DNA of 64,000 nucleotides, taken from assembly GCA_040755535.1 (NCBI GenBank), contig JBFMAV010000004.1:1-64000 (forward strand), in the 5' to 3' direction. The notes under the pieces are model-generated. The model was not told the origin of the DNA. It made no database searches and worked only from the letters and a program-made list of their open reading frames with translations. Both the position numbers and the translations under genes were made by a program. Of this stretch, positions 7,379 through 16,566 are shown piece by piece. The DNA is from Aquabacter sp040755535 (GTDB taxonomy: Bacteria > Pseudomonadota > Alphaproteobacteria > Rhizobiales > Xanthobacteraceae). Every line of letters starts with the position of its first letter. Positions within the stretch are counted from its first letter, which is position 1.

Positions 7379-8731
7379 TCAGGCGGTCGCTTCGATCACC
7401 TTACCGGTCTTCTCGATCAATTCCCCGACCTGCGCTTCGGAGATGATAAGGGGCGGTGTCAGTGCCAGGGTGTCGCCGGTGGTGCGCACCATGATGCCCT
7501 GGTCGTGGAAGGCGGCCTCCAGCGCCGCATATCCGCGCAGCCCCGGTTTTCCGTCCTTCGGCGCAAGGTCGATGCCGGCGGTGAGGCCCACCGTGCGGAT
7601 ATCGAGCACGCCGGGCTTTTCCCGCAGCGACATGACCGCGTCCGCCCACATGGGCTCCAGCGCCTTGGTGCGCGCGAACAAATCTTCCTGCGCATAGAGG
7701 TCGAGGGTTGCGAGGCCGGCGGCGCAGGCGAGCGGATGGGCCGAGTAGGTGTAGCCATGGAACAGCTCGATGACATGTTCCGGCCCCTTCATGAAGGCAT
7801 CATGGATGCCGGAGCGTGCCAGCACGCCGCCCATGGGCACGGCCCCGGACGTGATCCCCTTGGCGAAGGTGATCAGATCGGGAACCACGCCATAACGCTC
7901 CGCCGCAAAGGCGTGTCCAAGACGGCCAAAGCCGGTAATAACTTCGTCGAAGATCAGCAGGATTCCATATTTATCGCAGATCTCCCGCAGGCGCTGGAGA
8001 TAGCCCTTGGGCGCGGGAATGACACCGGTCGAGCCCGCCATGGGTTCCACGATCACCGCCGCGATGGTGGAGGGATCGTGGAGCCCGACGATGCGCTCCA
8101 GCTCGTCGGCGAAATGCGCGCCGTAGCTGGGTTCGCCCTTGGTGAAGGCCTGGTGGGCGCGGTCATAGGTGGTCGGAAGATGGTCGACGCCCGCGAGCAG
8201 GGTGCCGAAGGCCCGGCGGTTGGGCACGATGCCGCCCACGCTGATTCCGCCAAACCCGACCCCATGATAGCCGCGCTCGCGTCCGATCAGGCGGGTGCGG
8301 GACCCCTGGCCGATGACGTTCTGGTAGGCGAGCGCGATCTTCAGCGCCGTGTCCACCGCCTCGGAGCCGGAATTGCAGAAGAACACATGGTCGAGGCCGT
8401 CCGGTGCCAAGGCGGCGATGCGGCTTGCCAGCGTGAAGGCGGAGGGGTGGCCGTACTGGAAGGTCGGGGCGAAATCGAGCTCGGTGGCGGCGGTGCGGAT
8501 CGCCTCGACGATGGGCGTTCGATTATGGCCCGTATTGGTGCACCACAGGCCCGCCGTGCCATCCAGAATGGGGCGCCCCTCAGGCGTGTAGTAATGCATG
8601 TCCTTCGCGCGGGCGACGAGGCGCGGGCGCTTCTTGAAGGCGCGGTTCGCGGTGAACGGCATCCAGAACGCCTCCAGGTCGTTGGGGACCATCTCGGCGG
8701 TCGTCCGGTTCATCACCTCATCCAAAGACAT
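7379..8731 (-). CDS. Class III aminotransferase (omega-amino acid:pyruvate type)
   Basis: A 450-residue PLP-dependent fold-type I transaminase. Landmarks: AFWMPFTANRAFKK and DGTAGLWCTNTGHNR at the N-terminus, the cofactor loop FCNSGSEAVDTALK, RGYHGVGFGG, VIVEPMAGSTGV, LIFDEVITGFGRLG (Asp), the Schiff-base lysine in TFAKGITSGAVP, and LFHGYTYSAHPLA. The pattern is that of beta-alanine/omega-amino acid:pyruvate transaminases; exact amine donor unknown. The start at 8731 follows AGGAG seven bases upstream. Stand-alone gene, convergent with the DUF3309 unit. Confidence 0.9.
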   Translation of the reverse strand: MSLDEVMNRTTAEMVPNDLEAFWMPFTANRAFKKRPRLVARAKDMHYYTPEGRPILDGTAGLWCTNTGHNRTPIVEAIRTAATELDFAPTFQYGHPSAFTLASRIAALAPDGLDHVFFCNSGSEAVDTALKIALAYQNVIGQGSRTRLIGRERGYHGVGFGGISVGGIVPNRRAFGTLLAGVDHLPTTYDRAHQAFTKGEPSYGAHFADELERIVGLHDPSTIAAVIVEPMAGSTGVIPAPKGYLQRLREICDKYGILLIFDEVITGFGRLGHAFAAERYGVVPDLITFAKGITSGAVPMGGVLARSGIHDAFMKGPEHVIELFHGYTYSAHPLACAAGLATLDLYAQEDLFARTKALEPMWADAVMSLREKPGVLDIRTVGLTAGIDLAPKDGKPGLRGYAALEAAFHDQGIMVRTTGDTLALTPPLIISEAQVGELIEKTGKVIEATA

Positions 8732-9142
8732 TCTCATTCTCCTTGAGCCCCGCAGGGCGGACATCGGCAGATTCACCCCGGCGCCGGCTCCCGCTGGAGA
8801 CATCTGCAACCCAGATCCTGTCGGAGCGAAACACCCCGATTTGTGAAGCCGTCGCTAAACCATTCTTCGTTAACGTGTTATCCAAACGGGGCGCCTGCAT
8901 GCGCATCGCCGCCATGGCCGAGCGCCCATGCGACCGTCTGGACGGGCGGGGAATTTCAGTCGGGAGATCCTCCCGTCCGGGATCGCCGCTGGTGGTGAAA
9001 GCTATCAGGGCGGGACGCGCGAGAAAACAGGGCCTGGGTCGGCTCCCTCTTGCGTCCGCCGACGCGGTGGCACACAACGGGGTGACTTTAGGTCAACCTG
9101 CGCCCCGCAGGCCTAGATCGGTGACACTTTCGGCGAACTGGC
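8732..9142. other. Intergenic region with a possible CtrA-like site
   Basis: About 410 bp between the divergent aminotransferase and TPR-protein genes, with no credible coding sequence. The only motif of note is TAAACCATTCTTCGTTAAC at 8856-8874. It resembles the TTAACCAT-type and paired TTAA half-sites bound by CtrA in alphaproteobacteria, but it is imperfect. Confidence 0.3.
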
Positions 9143-10990
9143 GTGACTTCGACATTCCAAGATCCCGGCTCCTCCCCTGCCGCTGCCGGCCTGACCGGGC
9201 CCGAAGAGGGGGCCTCCCCCGCGCCTGGGGCCGAGGAGGTTCGGGCTGCCCTGGCGCGGATCCTGGCATCGGATGAATTTGCGTCGTCTCCGCGTCTCGC
9301 GGACTTTTTGCGCTTCATCGTCGATGTGACGCTGGCCGGCCGGGCGGAAGCCATCAAAGGCTATACCATTGCCGTCGAGGCACTCGGACGGCCGACCAGC
9401 TTCGATCCTCAGAGCGACCCCATCGTGCGGGTGGAAGCAACACGGCTTCGGCGCGCGCTCGACAGATATTATGCCTCGGCGGGGGGCGAGGACCCGCTGG
9501 AGATCAGCGTCCCGAAGGGGAGCTATATCCCCGCTTTCCGCCGCAGGATCGAGGAGCGGGAGCCGGCGCTGCCCGATCCCACTCCTGTGCCGCGAGCCTT
9601 GGAAACGCCGAGGCGCGCGGTCAGAGGCTGGATGATCGGCGTCGTCCTTGCGCTGGCGGCCGTCGTGATCTTCGCCTCCGCCGGCTTACAGGTGGCGTGG
9701 GAGCGGGGATCGTCCTTCCTGACCGTGACCGTAGGCGGACATCCGACCACCGCCGCCGATCTCGCCGATCGGATCGGCCTGCCTGTCCTTGAGGTGGAGC
9801 GCTTCGAGGCCGCGGGTGCGCCGGCCCCGCCCGGCGAGGAAATTCACACCCTGGAGGTCCGACTGCGCGGTGCGCTCGCGCGGTTCGATTTTCTTGACGT
9901 TACGGCGAGCGGCAGCGGGGTCGCTCGGGAATGCACCGGTGTGCCGCCCCGGCCCGTTTTCACCCTGGGTGGATTGGCTGAAGGCCGACCGGACGGAGGA
10001 TACGCCCTGCTCGTTCGCCTGTCGGATCGCTGTGCCGGGACAATCGTCTGGTCCAAGGAACTGGAGGGTATCTCGCCCTCCGAAAGCCGGGCGGCCGGAG
10101 AGGCACGCATTGTCCAGGATATTGCCGGGTCCCTGGTCGAGTCCAATGGCGCCCTCCAGGCCCGCGCCCGCGCCCAGGCGCGGCTGGAGGCGCCGCAGTC
10201 CGGTTTCGGCTGTCTGGCCCGGGTCCTGCCGCTGCCAGGGGGGCCGGGCGGCGACGATACGACGGCCCGCGAATGCCTCGCTCGGTTTGCGGAGCGCGAC
10301 AGCGGCTATGGTCTGTTCCATTCGGCCAAGGCCGCGCTCATGCTGGAGGAGGCGCGCGAGATTCGGCTGGGTGGAATGCTCCCAGCCGGGGGGGAGGCGT
10401 GGCGCGCTGACCTTCAGCGTGAGGCTCGCCTCGGTGTCGATCTTGCCCCCGCCAGCGCCTTCGCCTCGCGGATCCTCGCAGAAGCGGATTTTGTTGCGGG
10501 CGACCGCGAAGGGGCGCTGCTCGCCGCAGAGCGGGCGGTCGCGCTCAACCCGCTTGATTATGATGTCGCGGCGGCGTGCGGCGCGGTGATGGTTGGGCTC
10601 GGCCAGGTCAACCAGGGCGAAGCCTTGCTGCGCCTCGCCCGGAAGAATGGGGCTCGCCTCAGCGAGAGCCAGACCGTTTATCTCGCCATCGCGGCCTTCC
10701 TGCGCAATGACTCCGCCGCCGCGCTGAAGGCCCTTTCCGGTCTGGAAGGCCATACGGATCCCGCGGCGACCCTGGCCCAGGCGCTGGCATTCAGCGCCCT
10801 CGGCCGCCCGGATGAGGAGCGGCGCGCCGTGTCGACCCTGATGCGCACGGTGGGCGGCAGCTTCGAGAAGATTCAGGTCATGGTGCAACGCCTTCTGCGG
10901 TCCGAGGAAGAGGCGCTACGGGTGCTGGGGGAATTGGAATCCGCCGGACTTCGTGCCCAGCCCGCGCTCCACACCCCCTCGAAAGGCTGA
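9143..10990 (+). CDS. Membrane-anchored TPR protein with regulator-like N-terminal domain
   Basis: A 615-residue protein of a type common in rhizobia but functionally undefined. Residues about 30-135 form a conserved domain (RILASDEFASSPRLADFLRFIV, IKGYTIAVEALGR, FDPQSDPIVRVEATRLRRAL, KGSYIPAF) often found at the N-terminus of proteins labelled adenylate cyclase or transcriptional regulator. A single membrane helix follows (residues about 155-178), then a periplasmic domain reminiscent of FlgO/TolB-like modules and, from about residue 420, helical TPR-like repeats. No cyclase catalytic domain is present. The GTG start has a weak ribosome site. Likely a cytoplasm-to-periplasm sensor or regulator; this is inference. 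Confidence 0.7.
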   Translation: MTSTFQDPGSSPAAAGLTGPEEGASPAPGAEEVRAALARILASDEFASSPRLADFLRFIVDVTLAGRAEAIKGYTIAVEALGRPTSFDPQSDPIVRVEATRLRRALDRYYASAGGEDPLEISVPKGSYIPAFRRRIEEREPALPDPTPVPRALETPRRAVRGWMIGVVLALAAVVIFASAGLQVAWERGSSFLTVTVGGHPTTAADLADRIGLPVLEVERFEAAGAPAPPGEEIHTLEVRLRGALARFDFLDVTASGSGVARECTGVPPRPVFTLGGLAEGRPDGGYALLVRLSDRCAGTIVWSKELEGISPSESRAAGEARIVQDIAGSLVESNGALQARARAQARLEAPQSGFGCLARVLPLPGGPGGDDTTARECLARFAERDSGYGLFHSAKAALMLEEAREIRLGGMLPAGGEAWRADLQREARLGVDLAPASAFASRILAEADFVAGDREGALLAAERAVALNPLDYDVAAACGAVMVGLGQVNQGEALLRLARKNGARLSESQTVYLAIAAFLRNDSAAALKALSGLEGHTDPAATLAQALAFSALGRPDEERRAVSTLMRTVGGSFEKIQVMVQRLLRSEEEALRVLGELESAGLRAQPALHTPSKG

Positions 10991-11032
10991 TCGGGCGCCG
11001 CGCTGCCGGCGGCCGCTCCCGCACGGCCCGCG

Positions 11033-12340
11033 TTAGAGGATGAACCGGCTCAGGTCCGCATTCTTGGCCAGATCCTCGACCCGCTCGCGCACATAGGCCG
11101 CATCGATGGTCACAGTCTCGCCTGACCGGTCGGGCGCCGAGAAAGAGAGGTCGTCCAGCACCCGCTCGATGACCGTCTGGAGGCGGCGGGCGCCGATATT
11201 CTCCACCGAGCCATTGACCTCCACCGCCACGTCCGCGATCGCCTCCACCGCATCTTCGGTAATGGTCAGCGCGACGCCTTCGGTGGCCATGAGCGCCACG
11301 GATTGCTTCACCAGGCTGGCCTCTGTCTCGGTGAGGATCCGCACGAAATCCGCTCGGGTCAGCGCCTCCAACTCCACCCGGATCGGCAGGCGCCCCTGAA
11401 GCTCCGGCAGAAGATCGGACGGCTTTGAGACGTGGAACGCTCCGGACGCGATGAACAGGATATGGTCGGTCTTCACCGACCCATGCTTGGTGGAGACCGT
11501 CGTGCCCTCGATCAGCGGCAGCAGGTCGCGCTGCACACCCTCGCGCGACACATCGGCGCCCGAGCGGTTTTCGCGCCCGGCGATCTTGTCGATCTCATCC
11601 AGGAAGACGATGCCGTTATTCTCCACCGCGTGAATGGCGTCCTGGACGATGGCGTCCTGGTCCAGAAGCTTGTCGGCTTCTTCGGTCAGCAGCAGGGGAT
11701 GGGCGTCCTTGACCGTGACGCGGCGCGGCTTGCTGCGCCCGCCGAAGGCCTTGCCGAGCATGTCGCCGAGCGAGACCGCGCCCATCTGGGCGCCGGGCAT
11801 GCCGGGAATCTCGAACATGGGCAGGCCCTGGGCGCCCGCCTGCACCTCGATCTCCACGTCCTTGTCGTCCATTTCGCCCGCCCGCAGCTTCTTGCGAAAG
11901 CTGTCGCGGGTCGCGGCCGAGGCGCCCTGGCCCACCAGCGCATCCAGCACCCGCTCCTCGGCGGCCACATGGGCGCGGGCCTGCACCTCCTTGCGCTTGG
12001 CCTCGCGCACCAGGGTGATCCCCACCTCCACGAGGTCGCGCACGATCTGCTCGACATCGCGGCCCACATAGCCGACCTCGGTGAACTTGGTGGCCTCAAC
12101 CTTCAGGAAGGGCGCGCCCGCGAGGCGGGCGAGGCGGCGGGAAATCTCGGTCTTGCCGACGCCGGTCGGGCCGATCATGAGAATGTTCTTCGGCAGAACC
12201 TCCTCGCGCAAATGGCCTTCCAGGTGCTGGCGACGCCAGCGGTTGCGCAGCGCGATGGCGACCGCGCGCTTGGCCTTGGACTGGCCGACAATGTGACGGT
12301 CCAGCTCGGACACGATCTCGCGGGGGGAAAAGTCGCTCAT
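11033..12340 (-). CDS. hslU: HslU, ATPase subunit of the HslUV protease
   Basis: A 435-residue AAA+ unfoldase. Walker A is GPTGVGKTE (residues 57-65); the pore-loop region VEATKFTEVGYVGRDVEQIVRDL follows; the I-domain is residues about 110-240; Walker B is FLDEIDKI; the sensor and C-terminal region ends in DLSRFIL, the tail that inserts into HslV. It unfolds substrates for HslV in the cytosol. It is downstream of hslV with a 36-bp gap, so the two form an operon, as in most proteobacteria. Length matches the family. Confidence 0.98.
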   Translation of the reverse strand: MSDFSPREIVSELDRHIVGQSKAKRAVAIALRNRWRRQHLEGHLREEVLPKNILMIGPTGVGKTEISRRLARLAGAPFLKVEATKFTEVGYVGRDVEQIVRDLVEVGITLVREAKRKEVQARAHVAAEERVLDALVGQGASAATRDSFRKKLRAGEMDDKDVEIEVQAGAQGLPMFEIPGMPGAQMGAVSLGDMLGKAFGGRSKPRRVTVKDAHPLLLTEEADKLLDQDAIVQDAIHAVENNGIVFLDEIDKIAGRENRSGADVSREGVQRDLLPLIEGTTVSTKHGSVKTDHILFIASGAFHVSKPSDLLPELQGRLPIRVELEALTRADFVRILTETEASLVKQSVALMATEGVALTITEDAVEAIADVAVEVNGSVENIGARRLQTVIERVLDDLSFSAPDRSGETVTIDAAYVRERVEDLAKNADLSRFIL

Positions 12341-12376
12341 GACGGAAAAGTGCCTGTTCGGGCGCGCCGGGCGGCG

Positions 12377-12919
12377 TCAGCCAATGGTTTCGACCACGAT
12401 GTTGCGATTGGTGTAGACGCAGATGTCCGCCGCGATCTCCAGGGCGCGCCGCACGATCGCTTCGGGGCTCTCTTCGCGATCCAGCAGCGCCCGGGCGGCG
12501 GCCAGCGCATACATGCCGCCTGACCCGATCCCGGCAACGCCCGCTTCCGGCTCCAGGACGTCGCCCGTTCCTGTCAGGACCAGGGACACATTGGCGTCCG
12601 CGACGATCATCATCGCTTCCAGGCGGCGCAGATAGCGGTCGGTGCGCCAGTCCTTGGCTAGCTCGACCGCGGCGCGCTGCAACTGGCCGGGATATTGCTC
12701 CAGCTTTGCTTCCAGCCGCTCGAACAAAGTGAAAGCGTCGGCGGTCGCGCCCGCGAACCCGCCGATCACATCGCCCTTGCCGAGGCGCCGCACCTTGCGA
12801 GCATTCGCCTTGAGGACCGTCTGCCCGAGCGTGACCTGCCCGTCGCCGGCGATGGCAACACGATTGCCCTTGCGGACGGTGACGATGGTGGTGCCGTAGA
12901 TGGTATCGGGGGAATGCAT
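12377..12919 (-). CDS. hslV: HslV, peptidase subunit of the HslUV protease
   Basis: A 180-residue Ntn-hydrolase. The start at 12919 gives a nine-residue propeptide (MHSPDTIYG) before the catalytic threonine in TTIVTVRKG, as in other Hyphomicrobiales HslV; the longer upstream frame is not family-like. GDGQVTLGQ, LGKGDVIGGFAGATADAFTL and GIGSGGMYALAAARAL are conserved. It forms the dodecameric proteolytic core with HslU. No heat-shock promoter consensus could be recognised upstream. Confidence 0.97.
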   Translation of the reverse strand: MHSPDTIYGTTIVTVRKGNRVAIAGDGQVTLGQTVLKANARKVRRLGKGDVIGGFAGATADAFTLFERLEAKLEQYPGQLQRAAVELAKDWRTDRYLRRLEAMMIVADANVSLVLTGTGDVLEPEAGVAGIGSGGMYALAAARALLDREESPEAIVRRALEIAADICVYTNRNIVVETIG

Positions 12920-12980
12920 GCGGGGCTCCGGTGACGCAGCCTTACTTAAGCCCTTCCCGGCGCCGCGCAATGTCCGCGCC

Positions 12981-13769
12981 TCAGCTCAGGAAGTCGCGCA
13001 CTGCCTTGGCGAAGGCGTCGGGGGCTTCCACCATGGGGCAATGGCCGCATAGGGGCACCTCCTGAAGACGCGCAGCCGGTATGGCGTCTGCGAGGGTCCG
13101 CGCGAACGAAGGGGCAAAAAAACGGTCATCCGGCGAAGTCAGCACAAGGGTCGGCGCACGGATGCGGCTGATCCGGTCGAGCGTATCGATGCCGAGGCAG
13201 GCATTTGCCTGTCTTTCAAAGGCCTCCGCCTCCTGAAGCGGACTTGCGGCAAGGGCCTGGCGCGCGATGGTTTCCAATGGCACGGCACCGAGCGCTACCC
13301 GCCCGAGGGTAAAGGTGGCGATCATGGACACATAGGTCACCGGGTCCGCGATCTCGCGTCGCAGGCGCTTCAGCAGGCCCATCACTTCCCGCGAGTAGCC
13401 GTCGTTGCGCGCCAGCGTGTTGGCGAGGATCAGGCGATGCACGCGCTCCGGCGCCATCAGGGCGAGTTCCTGTGCGATGGCGCCTCCCATGGAATGGCCA
13501 AGGACATCGGCGGCATCGATGCCCGCGCTGTCCATCACCGCCAGCGCATCGCGGGCCATGTCGGCCACGCTGTAAGGTCCGTCTGCCCGTCCGCTTGCGC
13601 CGATGTCGCGATTGTCGAAGCACAGGGTTGTATGGTCGGCTAACAGAGGCCGGGTCAGGCCCCAGAAGATGCGATCCGCCGATAGTCCGCCGATGATGAG
13701 AAGCGGATTTCCCCGCCCTTCCATGTCATAGGCGAGGCGAAGTCCGTCATTGCTGGTGAACCGCTCCAT
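12981..13769 (-). CDS. Alpha/beta-fold hydrolase
   Basis: A 262-residue alpha/beta hydrolase. The nucleophile elbow is GHSMGG (Ser93), the oxyanion region GGLSADR, the acid is in LTSPDDRFF and the histidine in LCGHCPMVEAP. It is close in style to 3-oxoadipate enol-lactonase and generic esterase families; the substrate is not predictable. The start at 13769 is where homology to the family begins; the frame stays open to 14039, but that part reads as non-coding. It sits upstream of hslVU (61-bp gap) and divergent from hisB. Confidence 0.82.
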   Translation of the reverse strand: MERFTSNDGLRLAYDMEGRGNPLLIIGGLSADRIFWGLTRPLLADHTTLCFDNRDIGASGRADGPYSVADMARDALAVMDSAGIDAADVLGHSMGGAIAQELALMAPERVHRLILANTLARNDGYSREVMGLLKRLRREIADPVTYVSMIATFTLGRVALGAVPLETIARQALAASPLQEAEAFERQANACLGIDTLDRISRIRAPTLVLTSPDDRFFAPSFARTLADAIPAARLQEVPLCGHCPMVEAPDAFAKAVRDFLS

Positions 13770-13927
13770 GGAAAACCGTCCGGTTGCGTGAGAGGGCAGC
13801 GCCCGCCGATCCAGAACAAGCGCCGGGTCGCTGTCAACTGCGCCCGGGGCAATCGGTTCGCCGCATGCGCCGCCAGCGCAAGAGGAAGTGGGCCGAGCGC
13901 CGGTGCGACGACCGGTCGTCATGCAAT

Positions 13928-13939
13928 CGCCATATGGCG
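13928..13939. promoter_or_regulatory. Palindrome, candidate operator
   Basis: The 12-bp palindrome CGCCATATGGCG is flanked by GCAA on the left and TTGC on the right with a one-base offset, giving a near-symmetric site of about 21 bp. It lies in the 305-bp divergent region between the hydrolase and hisB genes, 135 bp before hisB. No other gene is visible in that region. Confidence 0.35.
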
Positions 13940-14074
13940 TTGCAGCACGCGACCTGCTAGAAGGCGCCGCCTTGAAGTGCGATCCTTGCGGGGGCCTGCG
14001 GCCACTTCGCAACTCGCTGCTTCGCCGGTTGAGCATCATGTCAGGGCCGCCGGGGCGGTCTTGGAGGGCTGTAT

Positions 14075-14668
14075 ATGCGTCGGGCCGAAATCGTCCGCGA
14101 GACCAAGGAGACGAAGGTGCGTCTGTCCGTCGATCTCGACGGCACGGGCGTTTGCGCCCTCTCCACCGGCATCGGCTTCCTCGACCACATGCTGGACCTG
14201 CTGGCGCGCCACGCCCGCTTCGACCTGCGCGGAGAGGTGGAGGGCGATTTGCATGTCGACTTCCACCACACCACCGAGGATGTGGGCATTGTGCTCGGAC
14301 AGGCGGTGCGGCGGGCGCTTGGCGACATGCGCGGCATCACGCGCTATGCCGACGTGCACCTGCCCATGGACGAGACGCTGACCCGCATCGCGCTGGACAT
14401 TTCCGGCCGTCCCTTCCTGGTGTTCCGCACCAGCTTTCCGACCCAGAAGATCGGCCTGTTCGATACCGAACTGGTGCGCGAATTCTTCCAGGCCTTCGCC
14501 TCCAATGCGGGGGTGACGCTGCACGTGGAAACGCTTTACGGCGAAAACAGCCACCACATCGCGGAAAGCTGCTTCAAGGGTCTCGCCCGGGCGCTGCGCG
14601 CGGCGGTGGCCATCGATCCGGCGGCGGCGGAGCAGATTCCGTCCACCAAGGGGGCGCTCGGCGTGTAA
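14075..14668 (+). CDS. hisB: Imidazoleglycerol-phosphate dehydratase
   Basis: A 197-residue monofunctional HisB catalysing the sixth step of histidine synthesis (imidazole-glycerol phosphate to imidazole-acetol phosphate). The duplicated metal-binding motifs are present: FLDHMLDLLARH, DLHVDFHHTTEDVGIVLG, RYADVHLPMDET and GENSHHIAESCFKGLARAL. GGAGG lies seven bases before the ATG. First gene of a compact operon hisB-DUF2628-hisH-hisA-hisF-hisE-coaA. Confidence 0.98.
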   Translation: MRRAEIVRETKETKVRLSVDLDGTGVCALSTGIGFLDHMLDLLARHARFDLRGEVEGDLHVDFHHTTEDVGIVLGQAVRRALGDMRGITRYADVHLPMDETLTRIALDISGRPFLVFRTSFPTQKIGLFDTELVREFFQAFASNAGVTLHVETLYGENSHHIAESCFKGLARALRAAVAIDPAAAEQIPSTKGALGV

Positions 14669-14692
14669 GGCGCCGGTTGAGAGGAGGCCGAC

Positions 14693-15190
14693 ATGGCCGT
14701 CTGGAACGTTCTCACCAAGGACCGCGCCGACGAGACCGAGGTTGCGCGCGCGGAGCGCGTTGTCTTCGTGAACGAACGGCCGTTCGTCCTGGCCTTCCTC
14801 TTCACGCTGTTTGCCCTGGTGCGCTTTCGCCTTTGGCTGGCCTTGGTGGCTTATCTGATCGTTTCGGCCGCCCTCACGGCGGTTTGCGACTGGCTGAAGG
14901 TGATCCCAGTCGTTCAGGTGGTGGCGCATCTGGGGTTTAACCTCCTGGTCACGCTGGAGCTTTCGGCCCTGCGCATCTGGAAGCTGCGGCGCATCGGCTA
15001 TCGGGAGGCCGGTGTTGTTGCGGCCCCGAGCCGCGAGGAGGCGGAGCGCCGCTTTTTCGCGCAAGAGTCCTCGCGCCTTGACACGACCGCCGCGCGCCCG
15101 GTGCCTGCACGTCCGGCCGCCCCATCGACCGGCGCGGCACGCGCGCCGATGGGCGTGATCGGGTCCTTTCCGGAGCCCCGCATATCATGA
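14693..15190 (+). CDS. DUF2628 membrane protein
   Basis: A 165-residue protein with the DUF2628 pattern: a short cytosolic start (MAVWNVLTKDRADETEVARAER), hydrophobic segments (about residues 28-70 and 78-96), then a charged, Ala/Pro-rich tail. Function unknown. It is commonly found inside the his operon between hisB and hisH in Hyphomicrobiales, and its end overlaps the hisH start by four bases here, so it is co-translated with the histidine genes. An actual role in histidine synthesis is not established. Confidence 0.85.
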   Translation: MAVWNVLTKDRADETEVARAERVVFVNERPFVLAFLFTLFALVRFRLWLALVAYLIVSAALTAVCDWLKVIPVVQVVAHLGFNLLVTLELSALRIWKLRRIGYREAGVVAAPSREEAERRFFAQESSRLDTTAARPVPARPAAPSTGAARAPMGVIGSFPEPRIS

Positions 15191-15837
15191 CCGTCGCCAT
15201 CGTCGATTACGGCTCCGGCAATCTGCACTCGGCGGCCAAGGCCATTGAGCGGGCGGCTGCGGACGCGGGGGCGGATGGCCGGGTTGTCGTCACCAGCGAT
15301 CCCGATGTGGTGCGCGCGGCTGATCGCGTCGTGCTGCCGGGCGTTGGCGCCTTCGCCGATTGCCGGCGCGGGCTTGACGCCGTCCCGGGCATGGTCGCGG
15401 CGTTGGATGAAGCCGTCCATGAGCGCGGCCGGCCGTTTCTTGGCATTTGCGTCGGCCTGCAGCTTCTAGCGGAGACGGGGCTGGAGCATGGGGAGACCGC
15501 CGGGCTCGGCTGGGTCAAGGGCGTGGTGGATCGCATCGCGCCGTCCGATTCCGCGCTCAAGATCCCCCATATGGGCTGGAACACCCTGTCCCTGCTCCGC
15601 CCGCATCCCTTGCTGGAGGGCATCCCCACCGGCGAACACGGGCTGCACGCCTATTTCGTGCATTCCTATCACATGAAGCTTGCCGACACGGCCGACCTCG
15701 TTGCCACCACCGATTATGGCGGCACCGTCACCGCCGTGGTCGCGCGCAACAATGTGGCCGGCACCCAATTCCATCCCGAGAAGAGCCAGAAACTCGGCCT
15801 TGCCCTTCTCGCCAACTTCCTGAAGTGGCGCCCGTGA
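15187..15837 (+). CDS. hisH: Imidazole glycerol phosphate synthase, glutaminase subunit
   Basis: A 216-residue class I glutamine amidotransferase. The nucleophile is Cys88 in FLGICVGLQLL; the His/Glu pair is in GTQFHPEKSQ; the oxyanion strand is LPGVGAF. It supplies ammonia to HisF. It overlaps the preceding gene (ATGA) and the following hisA (GTGA), which suggests translational coupling. Confidence 0.98.
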   Translation: MTVAIVDYGSGNLHSAAKAIERAAADAGADGRVVVTSDPDVVRAADRVVLPGVGAFADCRRGLDAVPGMVAALDEAVHERGRPFLGICVGLQLLAETGLEHGETAGLGWVKGVVDRIAPSDSALKIPHMGWNTLSLLRPHPLLEGIPTGEHGLHAYFVHSYHMKLADTADLVATTDYGGTVTAVVARNNVAGTQFHPEKSQKLGLALLANFLKWRP

Positions 15838-16565
15838 TCCTGTTTCCCGCCATCGATCTGAAGGACGGCCTCGCCGTGCGCCTGGAACAGGGCGACATGG
15901 CGCGGGCGACCGTTTTCAACCGCGATCCCGCCAGCCAGGCCGGGGAGTTCGAGGCGCTCGGCTTCCGCTATCTCCATCTGGTGGACCTGGACGGCGCCTT
16001 CGCCGGGCGCCCGGTGAATGCGGCGGCGGTGGATCGCATCCTGGAGACCGTCTCCATCCCGGTACAGCTCGGCGGCGGCATTCGCGACATGGCCACCATC
16101 GAGGCCTGGCTGGAGAAGGGCGTTACCCGCGTCATCCTCGGCACGGCGGCGGTGCGCGACCCGCAATTGGTGAAGGATGCGGCGCGGGCCTTTCCGGAGC
16201 GTGTGGCGGTCGGCCTCGACGCCCGGGATGGGCGCGTGGCTGTGGAAGGCTGGGCGGAAACCTCGGACCTTCCGGCCGAGGATATCGCCCGCCGCTTCGA
16301 GGATGCCGGCGTGACCGCGCTCATCTACACGGACATCGCCCGCGACGGACTGCTGAAGGGGTTGAACCTGGACGCGACCATCGCCCTGGCGGAGGCCGTC
16401 TCCATTCCGGTCATCGCCTCGGGCGGCCTCGCCTCGCTCGCCGACGTGGAGGCCATGCTGGAGCCGCGTGCGGCCAAGCTCGCGGGCGCCATCACCGGCC
16501 GCGCCCTCTATGACGGCCGGCTCGACCCGCGCGAGGCGCTGGCGGTGGTGGCGGGGCGGCGCTGA
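15834..16565 (+). CDS. hisA: ProFAR isomerase (phosphoribosylformimino-AICAR-P isomerase)
   Basis: A 243-residue TIM barrel. The start is a GTG at 15834 that overlaps the hisH stop (GTGA); translation begins M-I-L-F-P-A-I-D-L-K-D-G. The phosphate-binding repeats QLGGGIRDM and IASGGLASLADV, the catalytic Asp8-type residue in PAIDLKDG and the second acid in IYTDIARDG are present. It acts in the fourth step of histidine synthesis. Upstream in-frame codons belong to the overlap with hisH and are not coding. Confidence 0.97.
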   Translation: MILFPAIDLKDGLAVRLEQGDMARATVFNRDPASQAGEFEALGFRYLHLVDLDGAFAGRPVNAAAVDRILETVSIPVQLGGGIRDMATIEAWLEKGVTRVILGTAAVRDPQLVKDAARAFPERVAVGLDARDGRVAVEGWAETSDLPAEDIARRFEDAGVTALIYTDIARDGLLKGLNLDATIALAEAVSIPVIASGGLASLADVEAMLEPRAAKLAGAITGRALYDGRLDPREALAVVAGRR

Positions 16566-16566
16566 C

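Noticed and set aside
13770..14039. N-terminal extension of the alpha/beta hydrolase
   Set aside because: Low-complexity Arg/Ser/Pro sequence lacking family similarity. It covers the hisB promoter region.
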